A stretch of DNA of 64,000 bases from Campylobacter concisus (GCF_003048615.2 NZ_CP049263.1:1736001-1800000); one strand, 5' to 3'; shown: positions 1 to 9,554, counted from the first letter of the stretch. The notes: a model not told the origin generated them from the sequence alone. Made by a program: numbers and translations.

Positions 1-876
1 AAAAACAGCCGTTAGCAAAATGGTCGCAAGTGCGACTGGATAGTCTTTGGCGATGACTGCATCAAGGCTTAGCTTGCCTATGCCTGGAAATGAAAAAATG
101 CTCTCAATGACGTATGAGCCAGCAAAAACGCCAGCTACAAGGGTTGCGAAATAATAGACTATGTCGGTGCTTGCGTGCTTTATGGCAAAGAGATAAATTT
201 TGCCCCGCCCCAAGCCTCTAGCGTGAGCTGTCTGGATAAAATCAGCGTTTAGGCTTTGATTTAGCGTGTCTCTTACAAATTTTACGTTTGCGCCAAGGTG
301 TGGCAAGATGATGGCAAGCGTTGGTAAGATGATAAATTTAGCCCCCACCCCGCTAGAGCCTAGCTCGTTTGCGCCAGAGCTTGGCAGCACGTTTAGATAG
401 ACGCTAAAGATCGCTATTAGCACGAGTGCTACGTAAAAATGCGGCAGTGAAGCCAGTAAAAAGGAGCTAAAGTTTATAAAAATATCGGCAAATTTATTTT
501 TATAAATGGCGCTTAAAAGCCCCAAGAAAAATGACAAAAAAACTATCAGAAAAAATGAGGCAAAAAACAAAATAAGCGAGTTTAAAAGTCTCTCTTTAAT
601 GAGTAAAAAAACGCTTGCTCCACTTACAAAGCTAGTGCCAAAGTCCCCAGTGACAAAGTGAGCCAGCCACCTAAAATACTGCACAAAAAAGCCATCTTTT
701 AGCCCCAAATTTTCTAAAATTTGCTCTTTTACAGCCACGCTCACCGCCTCACTTCGCAAAAACATCGCGTCAGTGACATTGCCTGGCAAAAAATATATGA
801 GCAAAAATAGAAAAAATGAGATAAAAAACAGCAACCCAAGGCTTGAGATCGCTGTTTTTAAAATGGCTCTAAACAA
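1..876 (-). CDS. nikY: Nickel ABC transporter permease, NikY/DppB-like (3' part outside window)
   Basis: This is an inner-membrane permease of a DppB/NikB-type ABC importer. The reading frame was translated by hand from the minus strand. It begins at a TTG four codons after the nikZ stop, with GGA eight bases upstream, and stays open to the window edge (292 codons seen). An N-terminal transmembrane helix is followed by a hydrophilic loop, several more helices, and the family's cytoplasmic EAA-type loop (AHARGLGRGKIY) that contacts the ATPase. It follows nikZ in the same direction, so it is probably co-transcribed and moves the ligand delivered by NikZ. The family also imports peptides; nickel is inferred from the neighbour and its operator. 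The C-terminus is missing because the window ends. Confidence 0.85.
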   Translation of the reverse strand, partial: MFRAILKTAISSLGLLFFISFFLFLLIYFLPGNVTDAMFLRSEAVSVAVKEQILENLGLKDGFFVQYFRWLAHFVTGDFGTSFVSGASVFLLIKERLLNSLILFFASFFLIVFLSFFLGLLSAIYKNKFADIFINFSSFLLASLPHFYVALVLIAIFSVYLNVLPSSGANELGSSGVGAKFIILPTLAIILPHLGANVKFVRDTLNQSLNADFIQTAHARGLGRGKIYLFAIKHASTDIVYYFATLVAGVFAGSYVIESIFSFPGIGKLSLDAVIAKDYPVALATILLTAVF

Positions 877-888
877 AGTTTTTATCCA

Positions 889-2424
889 CTATTTTACTTG
901 CCACTCTCTTATGTTCCATAAAAATCCAGCCCCATGGTGGCCTAAAATTTGCGTCTTTATGCCTGAAATTTTGTTGTTAAAAACGAGCGGATAGTCAAGA
1001 TAGGCTATAAAAATGTAAGGTGGATTTTCAAAAAGCGCTTTTAGAAATTCTTTGTAGTATTTTTTCCTAAGCTCCACGTCCTTTGTATATCTCGCGTTTT
1101 TTAAGGCAAGATCGACGTTTGCGTCCTTGTAGTGGCTAAAGTTCCAGCCATTTTCATTGACATCGATGTCGGCAAATCCGCCAAAAATTCTATATGTGTG
1201 AAAGTCTGGATCAAACGGGCTTCCCCAGCCGATCACAAAGCTATCTACCTTGCTTATACTAAAGGCTGTTTTTGGCTTTGCATAGGCTTTGGCTCTTACG
1301 CCAAATTTCTCAAACTCGCTGCTTAAAATTTTAGCTAGATTGACCCTTAAGATGTCGTTATTAAAGGCGTATATGTCAAAACCAAGCTCCTTGCCGTCCT
1401 TCTCAAAAAAGCCAGCCTTGTTTTTCTTAAAGCCGCTTTTTTCAAGCAGCTCCCTAGCCTTTTGCGGATCGTAGCTAAATTTAAACTCCTCATCATTTGC
1501 AAAGCTTTTTTCTATCGGATTGTTCGCTACGCTTGCATATCCGTGAAATAGTTTTTTAACTATCTCATCTTTATTGACCGCGTAGTTTAGGGCGATCCTT
1601 ACATTTTTATCTTGAAAGATAGGATCATTAAAGTTAAACATTAGCGCTCTGTAGTCTGCACTTTTAAATTTAAGCAAGCTTAATTTTTTATCATCTTTTA
1701 TGAAATTTACACCAGTTGGAGAGATGAGCGCAACGTCGATCTCACCGCTTTTAAGACCCACAAGTCTTAAATTTTCATCGCCGACGATTTTAAAAAATAC
1801 CTTTTTTATCTTTGGCTCACCTTTATAGAATTTATCATTTGCCGCAAATTCCAAGCTCTCATCTTTTTTCCATTTTACAAGCTTATATGCGCCAGTGCCA
1901 ATAGGTGCGTCATTAAATTTATCAGTTGCGATATCTTTGCCCTTTAAAATGTGCTCAGGCAAAACGCCAAAGCTAAGTGCGTCAAGAAACGGCGGAAAAG
2001 GCTCTTTTAGCGTGATCTTAACTTTATAATCACCCAAAATTTCAACGCTTTTTACCACCTCGTAGTTTGAGATAGCAGGCGCGTTTAGCTTCTTATCTTG
2101 AGCCGCTTCGATGGTAAATTTAACGTCCTTTGCGCTAAATTTCACCCCGTCATGCCAAAAAGCATCATCTCTTAGCTCAAAAATATACTCCAGCCCGTCA
2201 TCGCTCACCTGCCAAGATTTGGCAAGCTCAGGCACGACGTGGCTATTTTCATCGTGGCTAGTAAGTCCAGAAAAAACCAGCGAAAGCGTAGGATCGTGAT
2301 CCTCGTCGTAGAGTGGATTTATACGAGGTGTTTGCTCCTCAATAGCGACCACAACGGCATTTTCATTTGCATAAGCAAAGGCAGAAAACAACAAAAACAA
2401 TAAAGCCAAAAATCTCTTCATCAC
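889..2424 (-). CDS. nikZ: Periplasmic nickel-complex binding protein NikZ (SBP family 5)
   Basis: This 511-residue extracytoplasmic solute-binding protein has a signal peptide in its first ~19 residues (MKRFLALLFLLFSAFAYA) and the full length of family 5. Its text closely resembles Campylobacter NikZ as I recall it: an NPLYDEDHDPTLSLVFSGLT opening, WHDGVKF, PIGTGAYKLVKWKK and a LGHHGAGFLWNIREW C-terminus. NikZ proteins bind nickel chelated by small ligands or histidine, whereas DppA-type relatives bind peptides. The gene heads an operon with the permease behind it. A TAATAC-N13-GTATTA dyad lies 32-62 bases upstream and fits a NikR operator, so nickel repression is likely. The RBS is AAAGGAGCG. 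Confidence 0.88.
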   Translation of the reverse strand: MMKRFLALLFLLFSAFAYANENAVVVAIEEQTPRINPLYDEDHDPTLSLVFSGLTSHDENSHVVPELAKSWQVSDDGLEYIFELRDDAFWHDGVKFSAKDVKFTIEAAQDKKLNAPAISNYEVVKSVEILGDYKVKITLKEPFPPFLDALSFGVLPEHILKGKDIATDKFNDAPIGTGAYKLVKWKKDESLEFAANDKFYKGEPKIKKVFFKIVGDENLRLVGLKSGEIDVALISPTGVNFIKDDKKLSLLKFKSADYRALMFNFNDPIFQDKNVRIALNYAVNKDEIVKKLFHGYASVANNPIEKSFANDEEFKFSYDPQKARELLEKSGFKKNKAGFFEKDGKELGFDIYAFNNDILRVNLAKILSSEFEKFGVRAKAYAKPKTAFSISKVDSFVIGWGSPFDPDFHTYRIFGGFADIDVNENGWNFSHYKDANVDLALKNARYTKDVELRKKYYKEFLKALFENPPYIFIAYLDYPLVFNNKISGIKTQILGHHGAGFLWNIREWQVK

Positions 2425-2455
2425 TCGCTCCTTTGTTTAAAAAATATTTGACGAA

Positions 2456-2486
2456 TAGTAATACGAAATGCATAAAAGTATTATTA
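2456..2486. promoter_or_regulatory. NikR-like operator dyad
   Basis: A perfect inverted repeat TAATAC-N13-GTATTA (arms 2459-2464 and 2478-2483) is extended by TA/TA one base further out on each side. Written as TAATA-N15-TATTA it fits the TRWYA-N15-TRWYA pattern I recall for NikR of the Helicobacter/Campylobacter group. It sits just upstream of nikZ and in the divergent interval shared with the DUF748 gene. Binding is inferred, not shown. Confidence 0.6.
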
Positions 2487-2596
2487 AGATAAGTGTAAAT
2501 TTAATGTATAGAAGATTTGCAATTTCTAACTAACTTTTAACCTTTTTTAAAGTAAAATCAAGGCTCATTTTAGCTAACAAAAAGGTAAATTTCACA

Positions 2597-5500
2597 ATGG
2601 ATAAAAAGAAAAAAATAGCCCTAATCACCGGCATCTGCGTAGCCTCACTTTTGCTTATTTACACGCTTCTTGGCTTTTTTGGTCTGCCTTATGCTATCAA
2701 AAATATCGCGCCAAAATACCTAAAAGACTACAACGCAACGCTTTTTGTAAGTGATGCTAAATTTAACCCATTTACCTTCGAGCTAAACGCTACAAATGCC
2801 GAGCTAAACACCACTTCTCCGCTTTTTAGCACAAAGCAGATCGACCTTAAGCTAAAGCCATTTTCTATCTTTAAAAAGCTAGTTGAGATAGACATTTTTA
2901 GGCTAGATGAGCCAAAAGTAAAGATCGCAAGAGATAAAAAAGCAAATTTTAATTTTAGCAATTTTATAAGCGATGATAACGCAACTAGCGAAGATAACAG
3001 CACTAGCTCGGTAAATTTCGCGCTAAATAACGCAAAAATCATCAAAGGCTCATTTTCATATAGCGATCAAAATTTAACAAAGCCATTTAATGTAAGCTTT
3101 GATGATATAAACTACGAACTAAGCTCGCTAAATACGAAGAAAAATAGCGCTGGTAGTCACATCTTTGACTCAAACTCAAGCCTAGCACACAAGATCGATC
3201 TAAATGGCGATATCAAGCTAAATCCACTAAAAATAGAGGGCAACGTCAGCATAAAAGACTTTAGTATAAAGCCAGTTGCGATAAGTTTTATCGATAATGA
3301 CACGTTAAATCTAAAAAATGCCATTATAAACTTAAAGATAAACTACGCTTTAAAAGCTGATGAGAACGCAACTGGGATAAATTTAAAAGATGGCTTTTTA
3401 AATGTAAAAGGACTAAGTTTAGATGAAGGCGCAAATGAGCTTAGCCTTGGCGAGCTTGAGCTTCCAAAATTTGATCTTGTTAGTAAGATAGCGGATAAAA
3501 CAGAGGCTGCTCTAAATTTAAGCGCCATAAATTTAAATGATATCTCTTTTAAAAATGCTATAACCGCAAGCGTAAAATCACTAAATTTAAGTGACATCTC
3601 GCTTCTTGCAAATTTAAATGAAAAAAGCGAGCTAAACGCTACAGCTAAGCTAAAAAGCATAGGCGCAAACGCTCTTAAAATAGATGAAGCAGATAGAAAT
3701 TTAGCAAATTTAAAAGATATAAATGCTTCAAATTTAAATCTAAATTTAGCAAATAACAAAACCGCTCTAACGCTTGAAAAAATAGCGCTTAATGGCATCA
3801 ATGCGCCACTTAGCAAAAGCGCAAATGCAAATGTAGCAAGCGCTGGCGTGACAAATACAAGCTTTACAATAGATGGCAACAAAAGCCTTGCGAGCCTTGA
3901 TGAGCTAAATGTAAAAAACATAGAGCTTAAAGCAAAAAATAAAGATATAGCAAGCATCGCTGATGTGGGGGTAAAGAGCATAAGCTTTGATCTTTTAAAA
4001 ATGGCTCTTGGGGTTGAAAATATAAGCATAAACAGAGCGAAATTTAGCTCAGAGCTAAGTGAGAATGGGCTAAGCGCTGTAAATGAGCTAGGATTTGGCG
4101 AACAGAGCGCAAAAGCTACAAAGGCGGCAAAACACACTAAAAAAGTAGAGAAAAAGGCTGAAAATAAAAGTGCTTCAAAAAGCAAAGAAAATGAGTTTAA
4201 ATTTGATATAAAAAATATAAGTGTAAATAACGCTGACATCGCTTTGACACACCTTTTTGAGGGCGAAAAGATCGCTCATAAATTTGATAATCTTTTTGTA
4301 AAAGTAGTAAATTTAAGTAGCGATTTTAGCAAGTCATTTGATGCAAAAGTGGCTATGAAAAGCTCACAAAAGCTAAATTTGGATGTTGATTCGAAGATAA
4401 AGATCGAGCCACTTGATGTGAGTGCAAAAATCAAGCTAAATGATACAAATTTGCCAAAGTATTTTGCCTATGCAAAGCCATTTTTAGAAGCATCTCTAGC
4501 TAGCGGTCAGATGAGCGCAGATGCCCAGCTTCACTACGCAAAAGATATCAAAGCAGACGCAAAAGTTAGCATCAAAGATATAAGGCTAAATGGCAAAAAA
4601 GCTGAAAAACTAATCGCCTTTAAAAGCCTTGATCTTGAAAAAATTTCATTTGCCAAAAATGACCTTGCCATAAGCGGAGTGAGCTTAAATTCGCCATTTA
4701 TCAAGGCTCATCTAAGCAAAGAGCGTAAATTTAACCTATCTCAGATCGTAAAAGAGGATAAAAATAAGGCTAAAACCGAGGCAAAACCTGAGAGCAAAAA
4801 GGCAGCTAGCAAGAAAGATGACGAGCTAAAATTTAGCGTGAAAAACTTCTCTTTAAAAAATGGCGAGGTTGATTTCTCGGACGCATCGCTATTTATGCCA
4901 TTTGCCACAACGATCTCAAAGCTAAATGGCAAGCTCACCGACATCGATAAAAAGCGCCCAAGCTCAGGCGAGTTTCAAGGCGTGGTTGGCAAAAATGGCT
5001 TTGCGCAGATCACTGCAAAACTCTTTCCATTTGAGCTAAAGCAAAATACCGACATAAAGCTTGACTTTAAAGATATCGATCTAACTGATATAACGCCATA
5101 TAGTGGGCAGTTTGTGGGCTATAAGATCAAAAAAGGCAAGCTAAATTTAAACCTAAACTACAGCGTCGCCGACTCAAAACTAAATGGCTCAAATTTCATA
5201 AATTTTGACTCACTTACACTTGGAGAAAAGGTTGATTCAAAAGATGCTGTAAATTTACCACTTTCGCTTGCTATCTCGATACTTAGCGATCAAAATAATC
5301 AAATAAACATCGATCTGCCAGTTGAGGGAAATTTAGACGATCCTGACTTTAAATATGGCGGCGTCATCTGGGCAGCTGTGAAAAAACTCTTTGCTGACAT
5401 CACGCTAGCTCCATTTAGATTTTTAGGCAACGCCCTAGGACTTGGCAGCAAAGATCTTAGCTCTATTGATTTTCTTGCAGGAAGTAGCGAGCTTATAAGC

Positions 5501-5917
5501 TCAGAAGCGCCTAAGATAGCTGATTTTATAAAGCTAACTGGCTCAAAACCTAAGATGAAGCTTAGCATAACGCCAACATACTCAAAACTCGATGAGAGCT
5601 TTTATAAGAACAAAAAACTAGATCAAAAGATCAATCAAATCATCGCTTCAAGCGGCAAAGACTACATCGCAGTTTTAAATGAGCTTGTGCCAAATTTAAA
5701 AGATAGAAACGAAAAAGCCTTAAGAGAAGAGGCGCTAAAGGGCATCGAGGTCGATAAAGCAAAGCTAATAGAGCTTGCAAATGAGCGTGCAAATGCGGTA
5801 AAAGAGGCGCTTATAAAAGCTGGGCTTGAGGCTGGCCGCATAAATATAAACGATGCAACAAGCTCAGAGCCTAAGCAAAACACCTACACAAGCGTGCTAA
5901 TGGGAGTGGCGAACTAA
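2597..5917 (+). CDS. AsmA-like DUF748 family protein
   Basis: This 1106-residue envelope protein is anchored by one N-terminal transmembrane helix (about residues 7-30). The long remainder is made of beta-type, Asn/Lys/Leu-rich repeats of the AsmA/DUF748 kind. Two Lys/Ala/Glu-rich linkers (around 505-530 and 720-740) break it into segments. The C-terminal ~200 residues, with a GNALGLG motif and 'SEAPKIADFIKL', match the usual DUF748 end. AsmA-like proteins are now generally seen as bridge-like lipid carriers between the membranes; that role is family inference here. The start has a clean RBS (AAAAGG). The gene is monocistronic and its last 4 bases overlap the convergent membrane-protein gene. 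Confidence 0.75.
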   Translation: MDKKKKIALITGICVASLLLIYTLLGFFGLPYAIKNIAPKYLKDYNATLFVSDAKFNPFTFELNATNAELNTTSPLFSTKQIDLKLKPFSIFKKLVEIDIFRLDEPKVKIARDKKANFNFSNFISDDNATSEDNSTSSVNFALNNAKIIKGSFSYSDQNLTKPFNVSFDDINYELSSLNTKKNSAGSHIFDSNSSLAHKIDLNGDIKLNPLKIEGNVSIKDFSIKPVAISFIDNDTLNLKNAIINLKINYALKADENATGINLKDGFLNVKGLSLDEGANELSLGELELPKFDLVSKIADKTEAALNLSAINLNDISFKNAITASVKSLNLSDISLLANLNEKSELNATAKLKSIGANALKIDEADRNLANLKDINASNLNLNLANNKTALTLEKIALNGINAPLSKSANANVASAGVTNTSFTIDGNKSLASLDELNVKNIELKAKNKDIASIADVGVKSISFDLLKMALGVENISINRAKFSSELSENGLSAVNELGFGEQSAKATKAAKHTKKVEKKAENKSASKSKENEFKFDIKNISVNNADIALTHLFEGEKIAHKFDNLFVKVVNLSSDFSKSFDAKVAMKSSQKLNLDVDSKIKIEPLDVSAKIKLNDTNLPKYFAYAKPFLEASLASGQMSADAQLHYAKDIKADAKVSIKDIRLNGKKAEKLIAFKSLDLEKISFAKNDLAISGVSLNSPFIKAHLSKERKFNLSQIVKEDKNKAKTEAKPESKKAASKKDDELKFSVKNFSLKNGEVDFSDASLFMPFATTISKLNGKLTDIDKKRPSSGEFQGVVGKNGFAQITAKLFPFELKQNTDIKLDFKDIDLTDITPYSGQFVGYKIKKGKLNLNLNYSVADSKLNGSNFINFDSLTLGEKVDSKDAVNLPLSLAISILSDQNNQINIDLPVEGNLDDPDFKYGGVIWAAVKKLFADITLAPFRFLGNALGLGSKDLSSIDFLAGSSELISSEAPKIADFIKLTGSKPKMKLSITPTYSKLDESFYKNKKLDQKINQIIASSGKDYIAVLNELVPNLKDRNEKALREEALKGIEVDKAKLIELANERANAVKEALIKAGLEAGRININDATSSEPKQNTYTSVLMGVAN

Positions 5918-6318
5918 ATTTCATTTATTTCGCTGCTTCTTGCATTATAGACAAACCAGCTAAGAAGCATAAGCATCATAAATGCCCCAAAAATAAGGCT
6001 TGCGTAAAAGTATAAATTAAAATCAGCTCCGAGCAAATTTGCATTGTGAAGAGCGATCATAACGCCAGCTAAAGCGATTAAGTAGCCAATTAGCTTGATG
6101 ATGAAAATTTTAGGATTTACAAGGATCAGCAAAAGGCCACAAAGTATGATGCCAAGGGCTATTTGTAAATTTGAAACGTCAGCTTGAGCGCTTGAAGTAA
6201 GTGTTAAAAGGCCAGCTAAAAGCGCCATTAGTATCATCAAAACTGCATAAACCGCCCTGCTTCGTCCAAAGCCATACATAAAGCAAACAAAGCCCTTATT
6301 TTGCCTATTATAGTCCAT
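5914..6318 (-). CDS. Small four-helix membrane protein, unknown function
   Basis: This 134-residue protein has four predicted transmembrane helices (roughly residues 20-40, 51-67, 70-90 and 103-124) and no catalytic motif. An AGGAGC site in front of the ATG at 6318 supports that start, although an internal Met14 exists. It is convergent with the DUF748 gene, overlapping by 4 bases, and divergent from the tautomerase. The pattern of four regularly spaced helices is loosely like HdeD/DUF308-type proteins, but no signature decides this. Treat it as a conserved-type hypothetical membrane protein. Confidence 0.6.
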   Translation of the reverse strand: MDYNRQNKGFVCFMYGFGRSRAVYAVLMILMALLAGLLTLTSSAQADVSNLQIALGIILCGLLLILVNPKIFIIKLIGYLIALAGVMIALHNANLLGADFNLYFYASLIFGAFMMLMLLSWFVYNARSSEINEI

Positions 6319-6432
6319 TTTTTGCTCCTTTTAGAAGTTTGCTTATTTTAATGCCAAATTCTTAAATAACGGCTTTAATCTGAAATTTCACTCATTTTGG
6401 CTAATATTTTGCATCTTAAAAAAGGAGCAAAA

Positions 6433-6636
6433 ATGCCTTATGTTAATATAAAAATAGCAGGCCCAGAGCCGACAAAAGAGCAGAAAGATCAAGTTTTTAA
6501 AGAGGTAACCGAGACGCTTGTAAGAGTGCTTGGCAAGAAAAAAGAGGCGGTTATGATCTTTATCGAAACTCACGACGCTGGCAATATCGGCGTAGGTGGC
6601 GAGAGCGTAGAGGACAAGAGAAAGGGGATAAAATGA
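6433..6636 (+). CDS. 4-oxalocrotonate tautomerase family enzyme
   Basis: The ATG at 6433 follows AAGGAG at 6422-6427 and gives a 67-residue protein beginning MPYVNIKIAG. After Met removal this exposes the N-terminal Pro that is the catalytic base of the 4-OT/DmpI family. An upstream in-frame ATG at 6397 would bury that proline and is rejected. Small 4-OT proteins assemble as hexamers and catalyse keto-enol tautomerisation; the substrate here is unknown. The stop overlaps the next start (ATGA), so it is translationally coupled to bcp. Confidence 0.85.
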   Translation: MPYVNIKIAGPEPTKEQKDQVFKEVTETLVRVLGKKKEAVMIFIETHDAGNIGVGGESVEDKRKGIK

Positions 6637-7130
6637 GCGAATTTAGCAAAGCAGATATTGAGAGAAAGATAACGCTTGAAGTTGGCGATAAAGCGCCAGA
6701 GTTTGAAGCGCTAAATCAAGACGGCGTAAAGGTCGCACTAAAGGACTTTGTAGGCAAAAATGTGGTGCTTTACTTCTACCCAAAAGACAACACTCCAGGC
6801 TGCACGACTGAGGCTTGCGAATTTAGCGCAAACTACGATCAGTTTATCAAAAATGACACCGTCATCATCGGCGTTAGCCCAGATAGCGTGAAGTCGCATG
6901 TGGGCTTTATCGCAAAGCAAAATTTAAAGCACATCCTCTTAAGCGACGAGGATAAAGAAATTTCAAAGCTTTATGGCGTTTGGCAGGTCAAGAAAAACTA
7001 CGGCAAAGAGTATCTTGGCATCGCCAGAAGCACCTTTGTGATCGGCAAAGACGGCAAGATAGTTAAAATTTATAAAAGTGTAAAAGCCAAAGACCACGCC
7101 GCAAAAGTGCTAGCTGATCTAGTAAAATAA
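6633..7130 (+). CDS. bcp: Thioredoxin-dependent thiol peroxidase Bcp (peroxiredoxin)
   Basis: This 165-residue AhpC/TSA-fold peroxiredoxin reduces hydroperoxides in the cytoplasm using thioredoxin. The motif YPKDNTPGCTTEACEF carries the peroxidatic Cys57 and, five residues on, the resolving Cys62 typical of Bcp/PrxQ. The C-terminal 'RSTFVIGKDGKI' is the usual family end. The start overlaps the tautomerase stop by 4 bases. Thioredoxin and its reductase are encoded at 17203-18911. Confidence 0.93.
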   Translation: MSEFSKADIERKITLEVGDKAPEFEALNQDGVKVALKDFVGKNVVLYFYPKDNTPGCTTEACEFSANYDQFIKNDTVIIGVSPDSVKSHVGFIAKQNLKHILLSDEDKEISKLYGVWQVKKNYGKEYLGIARSTFVIGKDGKIVKIYKSVKAKDHAAKVLADLVK

Positions 7131-7138
7131 GGTAAAAA

Positions 7139-8854
7139 ATGACCAAATTTTTTAATACCATCATAAAAAGTCCATTTATAAATATATTTGTGGTTACAAC
7201 GCTTGTAATGTTTATCGCAAATATCTATAAAATTTACTTTTTTGAAGGAACTGACCGTATAGCTCTTATGCATATGGCAAGAAGCTTAACTACTATATTT
7301 TTATTAAATTTAGTTATTACGCACGTTCTTTATTTGCTAAGTCGTGGACTGTTTAAAGGGCTTTATCTAGTTTATGCGCTAATAATTTTTATTCTATGTT
7401 TTATAAATTTTTTCACTTTAACAAGTTTAAAAACAGATATAAATATAGCAATAATAGATAGTGTGCTACACACAAATCCAGATGAAGCCGGTGAGTTTTT
7501 CCAGACATTTTTTGAAGCTAAATATCTAATAGTTGCTATACTTTTGTGTATCATCTTTTACGCTATGACAAGATATAAAAGATCTAGCACAAAAGAATTT
7601 AGCCGAAAAACTATCATTGTCCTTTCGGTAATTTATATAGCCTTTGCAGCTGTATTCTTTACAAAATCAGCAATGAGGATATCGTCTAATAAAGCTGATA
7701 GAGCTATAAGTAAGCTCTCAGAACATATCCTGATAAATTATGCTTTTGTTTTAAAAAAATATCTTTTAGACGATAATTTTTTAGCTAGCAATAAACAAAT
7801 TTTAAAAGATTACGACGTATCTAAAGCAGCAAATCAAAACATAAAAGCTGAGCAAAAAGTAGCAAATGTAGTCTTTGTGATCGGTGAAAGCTTACAAAGA
7901 AACGAGATGAGCGTTTATGGATTTGGCTTGCCGACTACACCAAATTTAATGGCATTAAAGCAAAGTGGCAATGCCATAATCTATACAGATACTACTGCCC
8001 CTGACACATATACAAATGGTTCTCTTTCAAAGGTTTTGAATTTCTCAAACTATGAAAGCAAAGAGCCTTGGAGCAAGAGTTTAAACATCGTTGATATGTT
8101 TAGTCTAGTAGGATACAAAACAGCATGGATAAGTAATCAAAGCAATATAGGCGGATACTCTACAACACAAAAAAGCGTTGCAGATAGAAGTGATATCACA
8201 TTTTTTACACAAAAATTTGCATCAGCTACAAATTATGCCGGTAGAGAAACAGATGGCATACTTTTGCCTGAAATTTCAAAGATAAAACAAAACCTTGGAG
8301 AGTCAAATTTTTATATCATTCACCTAATGGGAAATCACTTTAAATACGACCTAAGGTATCCAAAAGATTTTGCAAAATTTACAGCCAATGATCTACAAAA
8401 CAAAATGAATCCTGGGCAAAAAGAGAGCTTTGCCTGGTATCTAAATAGCGTACTTTATAATGACTACGTGATAAATGAAATTTATAAAATTTTCAAGGAT
8501 GATGAAGCTTTGATAGTCTATCTTTCAGACCATGGCGAGGCTCTTTTTGAGATAGATGGCATAAGAGGTCACGGTATGATAAATCGCTTTGTTTTAGAAA
8601 TTCCGCTTATATTTATAGGAACTGATAAATTTAAAGCAAAATATCCACAAATTTGGCAAAAACTTGAAGCGGCAAAAGATTATAAATTTATGAGTGATGA
8701 CATCATTCACACTTTTGCTGACATCGTAGGCACAAAACCACTTGAATATAACGCATCAAGAAGCTTAATAAGTGGTGAATTTAATGCGAGTAGAAAGCGC
8801 CTAGTAAATGGTACTGACTATGAAAATATCAAAAATGTAAAGCCTCAATGGTAA
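7139..8854 (+). CDS. Phosphoethanolamine transferase (EptA/EptC-like, sulfatase fold)
   Basis: This 571-residue inner-membrane enzyme has five N-terminal transmembrane helices (within residues 12-178) and a periplasmic alkaline-phosphatase-fold domain. The metal-site motif VVFVIGESLQRNEMSVYG has Glu250. A conserved Thr in APDTYTNGSL (Thr290 or Thr292) is the candidate nucleophile, and YLSDHGEAL and GHG supply the remaining metal ligands. Such enzymes move phosphoethanolamine from phosphatidylethanolamine to lipid A, LOS core or flagellar rod; which target applies cannot be told. It sits 8 bases after bcp. Its more AT-rich codons differ from the flanking genes. Confidence 0.85.
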   Translation: MTKFFNTIIKSPFINIFVVTTLVMFIANIYKIYFFEGTDRIALMHMARSLTTIFLLNLVITHVLYLLSRGLFKGLYLVYALIIFILCFINFFTLTSLKTDINIAIIDSVLHTNPDEAGEFFQTFFEAKYLIVAILLCIIFYAMTRYKRSSTKEFSRKTIIVLSVIYIAFAAVFFTKSAMRISSNKADRAISKLSEHILINYAFVLKKYLLDDNFLASNKQILKDYDVSKAANQNIKAEQKVANVVFVIGESLQRNEMSVYGFGLPTTPNLMALKQSGNAIIYTDTTAPDTYTNGSLSKVLNFSNYESKEPWSKSLNIVDMFSLVGYKTAWISNQSNIGGYSTTQKSVADRSDITFFTQKFASATNYAGRETDGILLPEISKIKQNLGESNFYIIHLMGNHFKYDLRYPKDFAKFTANDLQNKMNPGQKESFAWYLNSVLYNDYVINEIYKIFKDDEALIVYLSDHGEALFEIDGIRGHGMINRFVLEIPLIFIGTDKFKAKYPQIWQKLEAAKDYKFMSDDIIHTFADIVGTKPLEYNASRSLISGEFNASRKRLVNGTDYENIKNVKPQW

Positions 8855-8880
8855 ATGACAAAAAATAATAAGGAGCAAAG

Positions 8881-9522
8881 ATGAAGCTTATAAAAATGCT
8901 AATTTTAAGTGCGTTTTTTGCGCTAAATTTATCAGCACTGACTGAAGGTGTGGAGTATCAAACTCTAGCAAAACCGCTCAACGTGCCTAAAAACTCAGTC
9001 GTCAAGGTCTTTAGCTACGACTGCCCTCACTGCTATAAATTTGACCGAACTATCACAAAAAAGCTGATGTCAAAGCTTGACGGGGTTAAATTTATCCCAT
9101 ATCACCTAAGCACCAAAGGCAAGCTTGGCGAGACAACAAATAAAATTTTTGCCGCTCTTATATCGATAGACGAGGCAAATGGGACTGATCTGCTAAGCGA
9201 TGAGTCTAAATTTAAACAAGCTAAATTTGCGATCTATAAAGCAAGACACGATAAAAAAGATGACTTTAATGACGGCAAAGATAAGCAAAGATTTATAGAT
9301 CTAGCGCTAAATGCGGCTCACGTGAGCAAAGACGAATACGAAAAAGCGCTAAGCTCAGAGCGTGCAAAAGAGCTTTTAAACGAGTGGTTTGCCTCTTATG
9401 ATGTAGCAAGTATCAGCGGTGTGCCAGCCTTTGTGGTAAGCGGCAAATATCTGATAAATTTAAACGCAGCATCATCAATCGATGAGATGGCAAAGACTAT
9501 AAAAGAGCTTTTAGATAAGTAA
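8881..9522 (+). CDS. dsbA: Periplasmic thiol:disulfide oxidoreductase DsbA
   Basis: This 213-residue periplasmic thioredoxin-fold oxidase has a signal peptide (residues 1-19) and the DsbA-type active site Cys48-Pro-His-Cys51 within FSYDCPHCYKFD. The cis-Pro loop is seen later as 'ISGVPAFVV'. It introduces disulfides into exported proteins. The RBS is AAGGAG before the ATG. It follows the phosphoethanolamine transferase by 26 bases, and a hairpin lies right behind it. Campylobacter genomes carry several DsbA/DsbL paralogues, so the exact partner is unknown. Confidence 0.9.
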   Translation: MKLIKMLILSAFFALNLSALTEGVEYQTLAKPLNVPKNSVVKVFSYDCPHCYKFDRTITKKLMSKLDGVKFIPYHLSTKGKLGETTNKIFAALISIDEANGTDLLSDESKFKQAKFAIYKARHDKKDDFNDGKDKQRFIDLALNAAHVSKDEYEKALSSERAKELLNEWFASYDVASISGVPAFVVSGKYLINLNAASSIDEMAKTIKELLDK

Positions 9523-9526
9523 CTTT

Positions 9527-9554
9527 AGCCCAAAATTTACGGACATTTTGGGCT
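9527..9554 (+). terminator. Hairpin after dsbA
   Basis: The 10-bp perfect stem AGCCCAAAAT / ATTTTGGGCT encloses an 8-base loop, starting 5 bases after the dsbA stop. No long T-tract follows, so termination efficiency is uncertain. Confidence 0.55.

Noticed and set aside
3343-4239. A 298-codon open frame on the minus strand inside the DUF748 gene
   Set aside because: It is the mirror of a Lys/Asn/Leu-rich coding sequence; its translation is Ser/Phe/Leu-rich without motifs and the plus-strand gene is clear.
6397-6432. Upstream ATG at 6397 as the start of the tautomerase
   Set aside because: It would place 12 residues before the catalytic proline and lacks a ribosome site; ATG 6433 has AAGGAG at proper distance.
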